Counted from the stretch's first letter, positions 1 through 13,361 are shown. The stretch is 64,000 nucleotides of DNA from Takifugu bimaculatus (GCA_004026145.2 CP034991.1:15863214-15927213), one strand, 5' to 3'. Translations and numbers: made by a program. Notes: generated from the sequence alone by a model not told the origin.

Positions 1-185
1 CCAGCTTTCATTTTCACCAGAGGTGGATCAAATGATGGTGTTTTTTATTGTCATATTTCATGTTCACATGCAGTGAAACATAAATCCCCCCCACAGGTGC
101 ACACCTGCCAAAGTATCCCGTTGCTTTTCCTTAGATTTATTGGGAGTGCTGAACTGTGCTCTGCTGCAAATCCGCTACATACATA
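1..185. other. Left flank, no gene seen
   Basis: Short AT-rich flank ending in the TA dinucleotide (184-185) that abuts the Tc1 element. I see no exon, RNA gene or repeat unit here. Confidence 0.5.
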
Positions 186-1762
186 CAGTGGTATGAGAAA
201 GATTGGGCACCCCCTTTGAAGTTGTGTAATAATGGACTTCACACAAAATTATCTTGGTGGCATGTCCTTCATTTGCCCATAAGAGCCAAGTGTTAGCTTG
301 ATTTCCAAACACAGATTTTAAGTATTCATAGTATGCAATTGTATGAAATTAAATCAAATGTAAAAAAATAGGCTGTGCAAAAATGTGGGAACCCTTGTCA
401 TTTTGTTGCTTCGATGGCCTGCAACTAATCACCACAAGATAATTGGACACACAAAGTTGGTTTGGTGAGCTCGTTAAGCCTTGAACTTAATGACAAAAGG
501 TATTTAAGGTGGCCAAATGCCAGTTCTCATTCTGTTTGACTCTCCTCTGAAGAGCTGCAACATGGGAGCCTCAAAACAACTTTCTGATTATCCTCAAAAC
601 CAAGATTATCCAGCACTATGGTTTAGGGGAAGGTTACAAAAAGCTGTCCAAAAGATTTCAGCTGTCAGTTTCCACTGTCAGGAACATTGTGAGGAAATGG
701 AAGGCCACGGGCACAGTTCTTGTTAAGCCCAGAAGTGGTAGGCCAAGAAAAATTGCAGAGAGGCAAAGACGAAGGATGGTCAGAATGGTTAAAAACAACC
801 CACAGACCACCTCCAAAGACTTGCAAGGATATCTTGCTGCAGAGGTGGGTCTCTGCATCGGTCAACAATACAGCAAAATTTGCACAAGGAAAGTCTGTAC
901 GGAAGAGTGATGCGGAAGAAGCCTTTTCTTCACAGTCGCCACAAACCGAGTCGCCTGAGGAACATGTGGACAAGCCAATATCATTTTGGAACAAGATACT
1001 GTGGACTGATGAAACAAAAATTTAATTGTTTGGTCACAAGAGGCGATATGCATGGCAGCAAAAGAACACAGAATTCGAAGAAAAACACCTGCTTCCCACA
1101 GTAAAAATTGGTGGAGGTTCCATCATGCTGTGGGGCTGTGTGGCCAGTGCTGGTACTGGGAATTTTGTTAAAATTGAGAGTCTCATGGATTCCACTCAGT
1201 ATCAGCAGATTCTTGAGAATAATGTGCAAGAGTCTGTCACAAAGTTGAAGTTGCGCCGGGGATGGGTGTTTCAACAAGACCCAAACATTGCTCAAAATCT
1301 AGAGTACACAACAAGTGGAACAAGTACAATGTTTTGGAATGGCCATCCCAGTCCCCAGATTTGAATATCATCGAGAATCTGTGGGATGACTTGAAGCAGG
1401 CGGTCCATTCTCAGAATCCTTCAAACATCACTGAATTGCAGAGGTTTTGCCAGGTGGAATGGGCCAAAATACCATCATCCAGGATCCAGACACTCATACA
1501 GGCTGTTATTTTTGCAAAAGGAGGCTCTACTAAATACTAATATGATTTTTCTATTAAGGTGCCCAAATTTATGCACAGGCCTTTTTTTGTTTTGGGGCAT
1601 ATTGCACATTTTCTGTTAACACAATAAACCTCATTTCACTGCTGAAATATGATTGGGTTCATCAGTTATTTGATATATCAAAATTAAGTTGTGAATTAAA
1701 ACACCCAATGATTGGTGAATAAAAATAATGCCAATTGTCAAGGGTGCTTTCTCATACCACTG
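186..1762 (+). mobile_element. Tc1-family DNA transposon, full length but inactive
   Basis: The ends form inverted repeats: the left end begins CAGTGGTATGAGAAAG at 186 and the right end reads CTTTCTCATACCACTG up to 1762. Each is flanked by TA (184-185 and 1763-1764), the Tc1/mariner target site. The interior carries a single transposase reading frame that is now broken. The length of about 1.58 kb fits a complete Tc1 element. It lies roughly 2.2 kb downstream of the rabl6 stop codon. Confidence 0.93.
562..1540 (+). pseudogene. Tc1-type transposase, broken
   Basis: This is a DDE transposase of the Tc1 type, which excises and inserts the element at TA sites. It probably starts at the ATG at 562 (Met-Gly-Ala-Ser-Lys). 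The DNA-binding half includes VRKWKATGTVLVKPRSGRPR around 683-750. The catalytic half includes WTDETKI near 1003-1022 (first Asp), GGGSIMLWGC near 1112-1141, FQQDPN near 1270 (second Asp, where active copies usually read QQDNDPKH), and SPDLNIIENLW near 1350-1383 (the Glu region). The frame changes several times, and a TAA directly follows the DETKI motif, so the protein cannot be made. No intron is expected in this family. Confidence 0.9.
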
Positions 1763-2465
1763 TAGAAGGAAAAAGACGAACAAATGTTCCATCATAAGCG
1801 TTTGACAATAAGGCAAATTGATATACAGGCGGTTGACAAGCGTTCCAGGTGAGGCAGCTTGAATATCCATCTGTATTGTGAATATAGTAAGTATAAAATC
1901 TTGATTTTTACAGTAGTTGTGAACAAACACACTGAGGTTTCTCTCAGTTTAATGTTGCCATGAACCCTCAGGCTCTATTTTAAAGCAATGGGCACCATGA
2001 AGAAGTGCTCAGATGAATGAACCCCCCAGCTCGATGAACCACTGTGACCAATTGTCTGTGATGGATCAAATTTTGCTCACGCTGTGTCAAGTTTTCCTGT
2101 CCTCTTGTTGGCTGCAGACCTGCATTGCCTTCAGCATCATCATTTTATTGATAATAAAGTTAGAGCTGTTATTGTAGAAGAAAAGGAACAGGAATGTATG
2201 TGAATATGATTAGGGCTTTCGCTCCTGAATGAATAACAATAGTAATAAGAATTAAAAATAATATTGATGTAGGTTGTTTGAAAGATCAAGGTCAATGTCC
2301 CCCGGGTATCCAAAACATCATCAAAATGTCATCACCTGTTCCTTGGCCCATGAGCAACATCTCCTTAAAAAAGAAAATCATTCAAATCTATTCATAACTC
2401 TTAGAGTTCTTTTGTTCACAAAAAAGACAGATAAATGCCAGCTGTCATACCCTCCTGACCAGAGA

Positions 2466-2572
2466 TGAAAAAAAATAACAATAACAATAATAATGATAAT
2501 AACAATAATAATTTATAAATAATAATAATAATGTATAAATAATAATAATGTATAAATAATAATAAATTACTG
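2466..2572. repeat. AAT/AAC-rich simple repeat
   Basis: Imperfect trinucleotide tract of AAT, AAC and GAT units with interspersed TATAAATAATAAT blocks. Similar tracts occur at 3279-3345 and 13220-13361. Confidence 0.8.
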
Positions 2573-3278
2573 GTCCTGTTTTTACATCTTCACAAACTTT
2601 TTAAGTTTATGGTCACAGTTTTTTTTTCTGTAAAATATTGCAACTGCTTGTAATAGAAACATCCCTGATCTGATCACAGGACGGGACGTTATGTTGTAAA
2701 CACTACACCTTTGAGGAAAGTGGAGCAACATGCAACGTCTGCAAGATGGGGATTACGTGCATTTGCCAACCGAGAAACAAGCAGCCAGCACAATTCTCCC
2801 CATATACTGCAGAAACTCAGGCAAAAATGAGTCCGTCGATGTAGTTCTGTCTGATATAACATAGACGAGGACTCAACAGCCATATACGGTACGTTGTTTC
2901 AATACTAAGAGCTCCAGCAGTATTGAGCAGGCTATCTCACACACATGGGCCATGGCACAGTTATGTCTATTTTAGTGACCAATCCAATAATATAGAATTT
3001 TTCACTAGTTCTGAACTATGTACAAAGTTTCCCAACTTTTTCCAATCATACTAGTTCCTCAAAGCAGGTAGCTTCCTGTCATTAGTAGGTGGTGCTGTAT
3101 TAATATTGATGCATAGATCTGTTCATTGGTTCAATAATAACAAAAAACCCTTAAGGGATCATTTAGGCGCCTTTTTTTCAGAAGTATCGGATGGGGACTG
3201 ATATCAAAAGAATAAAAAAAGTGATCGGAACATACCTAGTTTATAATATGCTCTTTTACCAAAACCATAAATGTATGA

Positions 3279-3345
3279 GTATTATTATTATTATTGTTGT
3301 TGTTATTATTAATTTATTATCATCATCATTGGTAGTAGTAGTAGG
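3279..3345. repeat. ATT/GTT/AGT simple repeat
   Basis: Imperfect trinucleotide run moving from ATT through GTT to TCA and AGT units. No coding meaning is apparent. Confidence 0.75.
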
Positions 3346-3990
3346 AGTACTGTTGACTCACATTTCCAGCCAATAACATTACCATTAACTTATAACTGAC
3401 CAGAACAGATGATTGGTGGATCAATTTTACAAGACGTAGCAGGAATAATGAGAAAATAATTTGTCAGATTAAGTGATAACCATTCTAGCAGCCAAATTAC
3501 AAAAAAAAATTTTTGAACTAATGATCTGAATTAACAAACATTTACTAGGACGTTAGAAACTAAATCTTAATCATTGTAAGAAAGAAAACAAGATAGAAAT
3601 GTTTATGGAGTGTCATAGAGACATTCATCACTATTTAGCATGCTCTCGATTAGTACAGCAACATTCAGACAACAGAGTAACCGTGTTTACACCTGCAGAT
3701 GCCGAGTGCATCAGTGTATCACTGCGAGTAATCTTGCCCAACGGCCAGTTTGTTTTAACATAAAAAAATGCAGTTTAAATGTCACATAATGCTGTACATG
3801 ACATCCTCCTTACCATAGCTCAGCTGGAATGGAAACGACAGTATTATACCATCGAGAGGAAGTGTAAAGTCCCAGACCTGGTCAAATGATAGTGTCATAG
3901 CCTCACGTGTTGTTTATGGCTTTCAGACGCTGCACAATAAGAGCCTGACTGGTGTCCTGCAGCTCCACCTCCTGGTAAGATCAGGACCCA

Positions 3991-5174
3991 TTATAATTCT
4001 TCGTAATCTCTGTCATCTCTTTTAATTGATGCTCCTCCCCCCAAAAAGTCCTCCAGTTCATCCACTTCTGTTTTCTTACTGCGGGACTTCTTTTTCTTTT
4101 TCTCCCTCTCCTCTGCTATAACAACATCATCTTTTTCTTTCTTCTTGTGTTTGTGCTTCTTCTTGCTCTTTTCATCTTCCTGGAAACAGCATCGTTGCAT
4201 CATTATTACCAAATTGATGTGAAAGGTTCTAGAAAATGTTCACAAAACTAAAAAAAAAAAAAAATCATATTCGGAGATTCATAAGATGAAAAAAAAAACA
4301 CTCAATGCATAATAAATCAGACTCTTAACCTCTTTGCCTTTCTTCTTCTTTTTCTTCTTTTCTTTGAAGGGCTGTTTGCTTTCTTTCTCTGAAAGAGGAA
4401 TAAAACAAGGAACTTTAGCCAGCAAGTAGTTATAATGATTCAGGAGTGGCCTCCTAGAATTTAAATCTTCCAGTATTAATTGTAACATGTTTACTCGCGT
4501 GTTAGTTACAGTCACATAAAGCTACATGTTGTTTATGCAGCAATCTGGACAGAAAGTAAAAGGCTGATCAAAAATCATCATGTATATTTAGCTGTGTGTC
4601 TCAGGAACGTCCATCATCTTACCCTCCTGATCCTCACTGCTGTCTTTGGCAATTGCTTCAGCTTCATCTTGGATGCCCAATCCAAACAGGTCTGTGTCAT
4701 CCTTGTGTTTAAAGGAGATGCTGGTGGGTTTTTGGACCTCCGGCACCTTTCCTAACTGCATGTCATCATCAGACAGGTCAGAGAGAAGCTCGTCCCTGAC
4801 TGGAAATGTATCCTGGGAAGAATGCAGACATTTTCACAAGTCTAGAAATGGAATTTTCATGTGTCAGAGAGACACAAGTGCAGTCAAAGCAGTAAAAGAG
4901 TCAATGTGCTTGTCTCATTACCTTCACTATCCTAGGTGTATCTGATGCTTCAGACTCAAAGTCTGGGTCATCCATGACAAACGAGAGCATCTGCTGGGCT
5001 ACCGGAGCATCGGGGTCCGTGTCCGAGTCATCAGCTTTGTGTGGACCTCCTTTCTTCTTGCTCTGTTGTTGAGAGAGTGGTTCTGCTGGAGTCAGAGAGA
5101 TGGCAGCAGCAGGTGGGCCTCTGGACGCCGCAGTTTTTGAAGCCACCTTCATTTTCGTGGTCTGAATCACAGAT
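3991..5174 (-). other. rabl6: rabl6 C-terminal acidic and lysine-rich exons
   Basis: Four exons encode the tail: an acidic Ser/Asp stretch followed by MLSFVMDDPDFESE, then DLFGLGIQDE, then two exons rich in Lys (KEKKKKKKKGKE and KKKHKHKKKEK), and finally VDELEDFLGGG and DYEEL before a TAA at 3993-3991. The basic blocks look like nuclear localisation or nucleolar-retention signals. That is an inference from composition; the same architecture is known in mammalian RABL6. Confidence 0.88.
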
Positions 5175-5214
5175 CTGAAATGTTAAGACACAATGAGATG
5201 TATCAGTATCTTGT

Positions 5215-5246
<32 letters not shown>

Positions 5247-8200
5247 TGGCACTTTTCATACGCTAGGTAGCACAAAGTGCCTCACAAAGGATAAAAACAG
5301 CAAAGAGAACAACAGAATTAAGAAAAGGACAGACACACACACATGCATACCATGTTTGTTGGTACGGTGGCAAAATCCATGCTTTAGAAGGATTTTCACT
5401 CAGGAAGACAGTTGTGCTGGCTGTATTTATGTATGAAACTATCATTCCACGACATGTCAAAATGAGTTCCGCACTCTTTTTTCCTCCAACCATTTATCTG
5501 TGTCAGGTTTCTATTTCCCCCCACCTATCCTGAGTGTGTTTCCTCATTTAGATTTACTTTGGACAGATTTTGTCTGGACTCATTTTTCATGCTGTCATTA
5601 TTGAACTACCGAAACAATGAAAATAAAATCCTTAACTCATTTGTAAACTGTTCAAGATATGCATCAAAGTCCAATTTTAAAGAATTTCAAAATCTGATTT
5701 CCATCACCTGACCTGATGAAGTCATATCCCCATCTTGCTTGTGACAACCTTACACATATGTGGATGCAGTCATGACCTGGAGTTGCTTCAGCAACAGCAA
5801 CACAGGCTCAATGACGTCATCTGAACAGACTACTGAATTACTTTTAATACAAACCAAAATCACTAAAATGACTGGAAGCACAATGTGTAGAGTATATTTT
5901 CAATATTTGTAATAAATTAAACATGTCTGAGTTGAAATAGTTTTAAATGTAATGCTCTCAAATGATAAATTATTGAGAGAAATGACTGATGCTGGCTCTG
6001 AGAAAGTGATGATCCTACTGGGAGGATTCTGAGGAAATAGCGATAGGCCACATTTACACTTTCAGGTCAGGTTCACTGTCCAGGTCATCAAGTCTTCTGC
6101 TGGGAGCTTCTTCTTCATCACTGGTCAGGGCAATATTTTTGCTCTGGGGGAGAGTTTTCAGCTGCGAAAACCCAGGCTCCGAGTCATCGGGGTCCAGCTC
6201 ATCCTGAAACCTAGAAACTAAGGGGTTTCCTCTGTTTTCAACATCACTGGAGAGAGAATGCAGGATGTAACCGTGAGGAAAAAACAGGGACACAACTGAA
6301 GACATATAATCAAATTGAAATACTGTCTACTAAATAGCCACCAGACAAACTAAACCATAAGTTATCAAGCTCCAAGAATAGCAGTGGCTGCAACTGCAAC
6401 CACTCTGGAAAATTTGATAACAATTTTATTTGAAGTAGAAATCCCTGAGCAAAGATGACCAATATTGTCTGAGCTTCAGAAATACAATAAATGTCATCAC
6501 CTGTCACTGTCCACTACGGCAGCAGAAGCTGCATTCTGAGGCACCTTGGTCTTGACCGGTAAACTGTCCTCCAGGAAGCTTTTATCCAGCCGTTCATCTG
6601 GTACAAAATCATCCACACTCTGCACCTTAGAAGCACACACTGGTGCAGCCTGGCACTCTACAAACAGGAAGCATATAGCAAAGTAGCAACAAATATATGA
6701 ATACAATTCCAACCCTTTACTCATTCATTTTTTATAATCATGTTATTTGATGTGTTACATTCCCAAACTCGAGTCATTTTGATTGACCAAGCGTAAAACT
6801 ATAGAAATTATATTTATAAATTATATTTCTGAAGAGAAAAGGCAGGAGGTAGGCTGACAGAAAATTAGAATTTGCCAAGATTTGGTTTATATATTTTCCA
6901 TGGCATCACACAGATTGAAAGAATTATTCTTAACCACTTTAACCCTTTCGGGGTCATGGGGAGGGTACCCAATGGGCGAAGGCAGGGTCCACCTCTGGAT
7001 TTGTCGCCATTTCATCGCAGAGCCCTATGTGAGCAATTGTGGGTTTGGTACCATGCTCAAGGGTACCTCAGCAGTGCTCAAAGGGTGTTCTGGCACCTCC
7101 CCCTACTACCACATCACCTTCCATGTTCTGTCTGCACTGGGGCTTGAACCAAGAACTCTCTGCTTCTAAGTCCAGTCCCCAACAGACAGATCTCCCACCA
7201 CCCACATTATAATTAATTAGAATTATATATAAACTGCTGAAGAAAAGCTGATAATGTCATTTGTTTATGGCCACAGCCCTTGAAGAAAAGCACTTTATTT
7301 CAATTTGACGATGTACTCATAAATGATTGTAATGCCAATTTTAAACTTCACTGCTGTTCTATACAAAAATCCCAACAACAAGGAAGGTGCAGTTAAAACG
7401 TTTTCTCTCACTAAACTGGTGGGCACTGCCACATCTCCTTGTGTTGGAGTTACTATTACCTCCAAGGGTATGATAAATGCTGCATTCAACAGCTAATGAG
7501 ACCTGAATGGATAGAACATTTGACATTAAAGTCTAGAATGTCACCTGGTGCAGAAGCAGGAGCATCAGATGCAGGTGGAGAACCAAACCAACGAGAAATG
7601 AAGCTACGTTTTTGGGTCACCAAGGCTGAAGCTTGCAGGTGTTCTGGTGACTGGGCTGACGGCAGCGATTCATTAGCAGGTGAAGTTGTCAAGGTGACTG
7701 CTGCTGAGGAAGGTGGGACGGAACACACAGGCATAGAAGGTGACTGTGGTAGCACCTGTGAGGACACAGGGGGCTGTGGAGTGCTGGGACTGGAGCTGCC
7801 AGTTGAGGCCCCACTGGGGGGGAATGATTGGAGATTGTGAGCCAGAGGAAGGACTCTGACCATTGGCTGAACCTTTATTGCGAGACTCCAAATTCTCCAG
7901 GAAGCTGCAGAAATTAGGAAAGGACAATGAGTAAACTGGAATAATGTCCAGGAGCAAGTCAGGTCAGATGATTTTTATAAAAATCAGATCTAAGAAAATA
8001 AAAGACCGCACATATCATAGTTTTGATCTTCAGTCTCCTGCTGGACAGAAAGTTCCTCTAAGGTGGCGTCGATGTCCAGTTGGTTGGTCTCCAGCTGCCT
8101 TAGAAGAGTTTCTCTCTGATCACACACACAGGAAACAATGGAATGCCTAAAGGGTCCTGAACAGATCCTGGTACATTTGCATTTATTTTTGCAGCAACAT

Positions 8201-11200
8201 TGTAATATTGTAGGTAACAAGGCTTTGGAATCTGATGGAGCTGCATACACACCAAACCTGTCATAAAAATGCACACGTTTGTCTACCGGTAAATCAAGCA
8301 CAGGCTAACTCTGAAACAGGGCCTTTAAAGAGATAAATTGGTAATAACGAGCCAGTGAGGTTAAACAATATTGGCTTGTTTTTTGACCCGAGTTGGTTTG
8401 TCAGCGCCCTTCAGGTGGTGACTGAAACTTTGTGTTGTGTGAAGTAGAATAAGGTAAAACATTCACCTGTAACTGCAGGAAGGGGATGTTGAAAAATCTG
8501 TGTAGGTATTTCAAGCCAAACCCATTCTTCATGGAGGACTCAGCATAATGGATATAAGATGATCCCAATGGTCTGCAAGACACCAAACAGTGGAAATATA
8601 ACATTTTCTAACATAGACATGTAGATGTACAGGAACGTGAGTGCCCAATGGTCTGAGGTGAGTTTATAAATTTCTAGAATTTACAAAGAATTCTAATCAG
8701 CAACTCAAATGAATTCAAACTTTATATAGAATGATCTAACTTTGTGCATTCATGTCCTGGTATGGTTGCTTGGTTGGTATCCAAGTTTCTAATTTTACAA
8801 GGCTAATAGATTATTAGAAAATATTTCTGCAATTGTGCAGCACAGCTGAAAACTGAATGGATCCCATTATGGATCATAAACTGAATTATGGCATTCTCAA
8901 GTTGAATAAATGTAAAAAATATATTTTTCCAGTGGCTGAGGTCAGGGGTCTCATGCACATCTATTCACAGGCTTCCTACACTGAGCTACAAGAAACTGAG
9001 TTGTATTGTAAACTGTGTAAGTTCCAGTACCTGTTTAGTCCAGCAATCAAGTCTCTAATGTCATCGGGGAGAATGACGCGGTGCTCCCCCATGTCCCGGT
9101 AATTTCCCAACACACACACAGGAACATGAGTTGGGACTTTAGGCAGTTCCCTCAGGATGTAGTTAAATGTCCTGCAATTAGCAAAATCATAATGGTTTTA
9201 TCAGTGGAGAGGCTTCATAGCCTAAATGTACAAAACTACAAACTCATATCCACTATATTAAATCTTTTTAAAATTTAAAAATTCTATTGAGTCAAAGTTA
9301 CTATTAAAACTCTGTTTTGAACATTTATGCTCACATATTTTTTTATTTTAATCAAAACCGACAATACTGGACATCTATTTTCAGCTTATTTTAAATTTTG
9401 TACAATTTATTAGAATAATTACAAAGATAAATAAATACTGTTCTTTTTTTGTGGAATTCCCAAATATAAAAAGGAGAAAACTTCAAATGTGTGTCAATTT
9501 ATCACTAAAATGATTTGCAGATTTGACACACTGCTTCTCCCTGATACTGCGCCTCATTTTAGGTAGAGACAGCAGAGGGAAAATACTGGCAGAGTCCAGT
9601 CTGGTGGAGCTGTGAGGGAAACAACACCGAGTGGAAACCTGGCAAACTGACAGCTCATCTGTCCATGAATAATGTAACTGCTGAGACACACGAGTCTTAC
9701 CACTGCTTGGTGATGTCAAACATCATGATGACTCCATTACAGTTTTTGTACACGTCCAGGAACTCTGCATCCAGAGCAACCTCATCTGACTGTGATACAA
9801 GCAGATTACCACCATTCACTATGTTTATTCCGTTATGATCAAGTATGAGACATGAATTGTAGCCTGATGACTCTTGAAGCCAGTAGAAATGTGACAATCA
9901 CCTCCTGGGGTTCATTCTCCAGTTTCAGGTTGTCTCCCCGTCTTTTGCCTTTGCCTGAATTAACACATTAGGATCACAGAAAATAAATCACACAAAACAC
10001 TCCTCTTTAGTAGCCAGAGGAAGCATTTCTACACAAAGAGAGCTGAAACAAAACTGAACATCAAGTAGGAGTTGAATTTCTAATCACCCTATTATTTTAC
10101 ACCACACTGAGAACACAAGGACCAAGTCAGACAACTACAACAGCCTGTGAGTGACAGCAAAATTAGCATTAAAATTGTATTTCATATGGTTCGGTTGCTG
10201 TACCACAGCTATTATAGGATGCAGTCTGTGTCGAAGCTTATAGTTACATTTCCAATAATATGAGAACAAATTAGGTAACTTCTGGAAAAGAACTCATTTT
10301 ATTGTCACACTACTGTGAAAATTCAGTAGCAAAATGATCAGAAATCTAACACAAAACTCAGTTCTTAAAAAATTATGGATATTCTGGACAAAACCTTAAA
10401 TAGACATGATTAAATAAGATGTCAACCTTTTGGACATATGTACAGTTGAAAAGAGTAGAAAGACAATATGTTTAAAGCAACAAGCTGTTTCCTTTTAAAT
10501 TTGACATGGCAACACATTCCAAGATGCACCCTTGAATGGGTTGCCAACATTTGGGGTAAAATATAGCACAAATACTAGCAAAGCACTAAACTTGGGTCTA
10601 AAACAGCCTGAAGACAAACGTGTAGGGAGGTAGGGCAACCCACTGCACACATGCTAAAGGCCAAACACTGCAGCAGTGCTCACCAGCACACTCAGAAAGA
10701 GGATGTTTTTGTCCTGAAGTGTGGCAGATGTGCAGAGAGGACAATATTAAAACTGGAGGCCTGAATGGAAAAAGTCATTTCTCGCTGTAGCTCAGCAGCA
10801 TGTGGAGCTCTTTGGTTTGTCACTCACCTTTGTCTACTACATCCCACACCTCCACCTTCACCACATCATCAGTAGCTGAGACAGAAACAGAGATGAATGC
10901 ATTATTGACGCTGTTTGGTCTGAAGGATGATCTGCAGCTAAAGCTGTTAACAAACACTGGTGCTTCTGGGATGTGGGGATCTAAAAAATACTGCTGCAGA
11001 CTACAGTTGGTTAGCTACAGCACAGGCTAAATGGTGACATTTTACCTTGATATGGAGCCACTGAAATACATAACCAAAAACATTCATCAAAACACATTTG
11101 GTGAATAACATGTGAAAAAGAATTGGCATGAGTTATAACATTTACTTTTGTAATTCCAGTGGATACTGGTGGCTTGGATCTCCTGCGTGGGCAGGTACTC

Positions 11201-12206
11201 CTCCACAAACTTCTTGCCCTGCAACCGATGCCATAAGGTGCTCTTTCCAGTGTTTCGATCACCCCGGATCACTATTTTCACTGAAGAGGAAATCACACAG
11301 CAAATAAGAGGCAAACATTTCAAACTGGGACCGGAGATCCTGTGTAAACATTGAAGGCAAAGAACCTTGATCAGTCTGTTGTCTTACAAAAATGGACTGT
11401 TGTACTGTGGAACCTCCAGAAGCATTGAAATTTAAGTAATTTGGATGAGTGTCATGTTTCCATTCATGAAGAAAGCACAGTGAGCGTCCTACTGTGAGGT
11501 TTTAATGATTCTCAACATGTTTACTTAGGTTTGCTTCAGCTAGTCCTTCTAAACTGGTTGGGATGTTACCCATACAACGGCCAAATATCCAAATATTGTT
11601 ATCGGCCAATATTCCCCTTGTTGACTGACATCGGTCTAGTAAATTAGATAGAATTCACCGATTTCAGGCATTCACCCCAATAATACACTGTCGTGTTTAT
11701 GACTGCCTTGTGTGTCCACTGCGTCCTAGGCCTTCCACCAAAATTTGCTTCATCAACTTGTTCTGTACTTGACAGAATGTGTCCTCTTTCAAAGGCAGTG
11801 TAATGGTGCGCTGAATAACTTTAAAGCAATGAAATTATTTTATTAATTCACAATTAGTGCATCCCTGTAAACTGATTATTTTTAAACTTGGTATATGGCA
11901 AAAAAAAGTGCAACGATTGCAGATTCATTCCCTGGTCACTTATGCACACTTAATGATTTTGCCACTAACAGGATGGCAGGTTACAAATGATAGAGTTAAG
12001 CAGCTTCCCAGTGGGAGGACGTGCATCTTTTAAAGAAATGCACACGTCATCATTAATGGCTGAAGAAATTCCTCACTATTATACTGGACTCCTTTGGCGA
12101 AGCGTCTCTGAAGGCTCTGGTTCATGGACTGCAGCCCAGCAGGGATGTGTCGTTCCCTGAGCTGGCCAGACTCAGAACCCACCAGTTTCTTCAGAGCCGA
12201 CAACAT
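3991..12206 (-). CDS. rabl6: RABL6 (Rab-like GTP-binding protein 6, PARF), 15 coding exons
   Basis: RABL6 is an unusual Ras-superfamily GTP-binding protein with a long disordered tail, linked to cell proliferation and ARF/p53 control in mammals. Coding exons on the minus strand, in order: 12206-12077, 11280-11146, 10875-10828, 9954-9902, 9789-9701, 9171-9031, 8572-8467, 8115-8012, 7904-7545, 6657-6501, 6246-6058, 5174-4922, 4812-4623, 4388-4330, 4179-3991. All have AG/GT borders and the phases match throughout. The start is MLSALKKLVGS and the end DYEEL, as in the human protein. The P-loop is GDRNTGKS, the DxxG-like motif is WDVVDKG, and the base-contact motif is NYRD instead of NKxD. The tail is Ser/Pro-rich and then Lys-rich. 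The exons sum to about 733 codons (human 729). One extra base in exon 7904-7545 breaks the frame as written. Confidence 0.95.
5211..5300 (-). repeat. L2-type LINE/SINE 3' tail, antisense to the L2 copies
   Basis: On the minus strand this reads GCCATATAAATAAAGATTG followed by ATTTG repeats. This resembles the last bases of the L2 elements elsewhere in the window (for example near 61940-61976). It lies in a rabl6 intron and is a short remnant. Confidence 0.6.
6930..7205. repeat. Dispersed repeat of unknown family in a rabl6 intron
   Basis: A GC-richer block inside an AT-rich intron. Its right part (GAACCAAGAACTCTCTGCTTCT, near 7147) resembles 16879-16935 (GGAACCAAGAACCTCCTGCTTC), which points to a shared dispersed element. 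I cannot name the family. Confidence 0.5.
7545..7904 (-). other. rabl6: rabl6 exon with homopolymer frameshift
   Basis: This exon encodes the Ser/Pro-rich linker beginning FLENLESR and containing NGQSPSSGSQSP. Its borders and the phases of both neighbours require a length of 3n+2, but it is 360 bases long. The frame jumps at a run of seven G on the plus strand (7816-7822). Upstream of the run the human-like frame reads SGSQSPIIPP, and downstream it continues only in another frame with SGASTGSSSP. Six G would give one continuous frame. This is either a sequencing or assembly slip or a true mutation. Confidence 0.88.
8012..12206 (-). other. rabl6: rabl6 GTPase-like region (coding exons 1-8)
   Basis: These eight exons encode the nucleotide-binding fold. 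The P-loop lies in exon 11280-11146, the Asp-rich switch region in 10875-10828, the MMFDITKQW strand in 9789-9701, the NYRD motif in 9171-9031 and the YAESSMKN loop (Ras G5-like) in 8572-8467. The donor of exon 8115-8012 is a plain GT followed by GCGG, weaker than the others. The next exon begins with the C that completes the Ile codon, which supports this border. Confidence 0.88.
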
Positions 12207-13021
12207 CTCGATAGGCTCTCACAAGCTTGTATGAGCAGAGGACAGTTTAGATGACGGAGGAGTCTGACACAGTCTCAGAAGAATTATATAGTCCATGCTG
12301 AAAAAGTAATGAGAGATTTCATTATCCTCAGATCATAAAGGCGATTAAATTGTAATAACATGTTGATTAAAAAAAACTGACCATCATCTGCATCATCAAG
12401 CAGGGCTATACACAAGTATAAAAACTAAAATTAGTGGTTTAATGTTGTGGCAGGAAAGGAAATTCATTATGCAGGATCGATATGCAGCTGAAGATTAAAC
12501 GTAAATGATAAAAGAATCGACTTCTAAAGCATTCATGCATTGAAATCATATTGACAATTTTCCCTGAAGGGATACAGAATATATTATTAACTACCTTCTT
12601 CAGAGTTTATTATTAGCAAAGGTACACTGGTATCCTGTCAGACTCCAGTACAGAATATCAAACTGTGCAATAATGTGAAAATACAAAACATTTATTTTTA
12701 AGGAGAAATATTCTCCCTTAACGGCACATGCTAGCATTAGCTTACTACTCTGCTGCCCGAGAGGTTAACGTATGGCGGTACATTAAGTCTGCATAAACGT
12801 GTTTTAAAAAAATTACACCAGTGGGGTGTCCTAAAAAGATACCAGGCTCCAGTAACGATGTAGTGTGTTTTGATAGCGAGAAAGCATAAATTATATTATG
12901 GTTCTGCTCTAGCTAAAGCTAGCCCGTCAATCGGTATTAGCTTAGCTTTTCCCCTCTTGTGACAGGCAGCTAAGCGGCAGCTGGACCTACAACGTTAGTA
13001 ACATTAACAAGAAAAACTCAC

Positions 13022-13180
13022 AGTTGCACAGCATAACCAAAGGCCGCAGTCCCGGCATTTTCCCCAAGCACCCGTCAGTCCTCCATCCGTATCCTGACAG
13101 CCAAAATTCAGTAACATTCCTTTGCAAAGAAAACAGCAGCGCTGATGTCCGAACGTCAAGTGGAACACGTAAACGCACCA
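13022..13180 (-). other. rabl6: Probable rabl6 5'UTR exon
   Basis: On the minus strand this block ends GTGCAACT just before a consensus donor GTGAGT at 13021-13016. The first coding exon has an intron-like stretch 5' of its ATG, so an upstream untranslated exon is expected. The 5' end is a guess from the composition change at about 13180. Confidence 0.45.
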
Positions 13181-13306
13181 CTTCCGCTCAAACTTTTCAA
13201 AATAAGGTCAACCATGGTAAAAAAAATACTATTACTACTAGTACTACTACTGTTACTACGAATAATAATAACAACAATAACAACAACAATAATAACAACA
13301 GAAAAA

Positions 13307-13361
<55 letters not shown>

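Larger units (their letters stand above)
1763..3990. other. Noncoding stretch downstream of rabl6
   Basis: AT-rich DNA between the Tc1 element and the rabl6 stop codon, with simple repeats listed separately. On the minus strand the part next to 3991 must hold the rabl6 3'UTR, but I could not fix its polyadenylation site. No other exon is recognisable. Confidence 0.5.
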
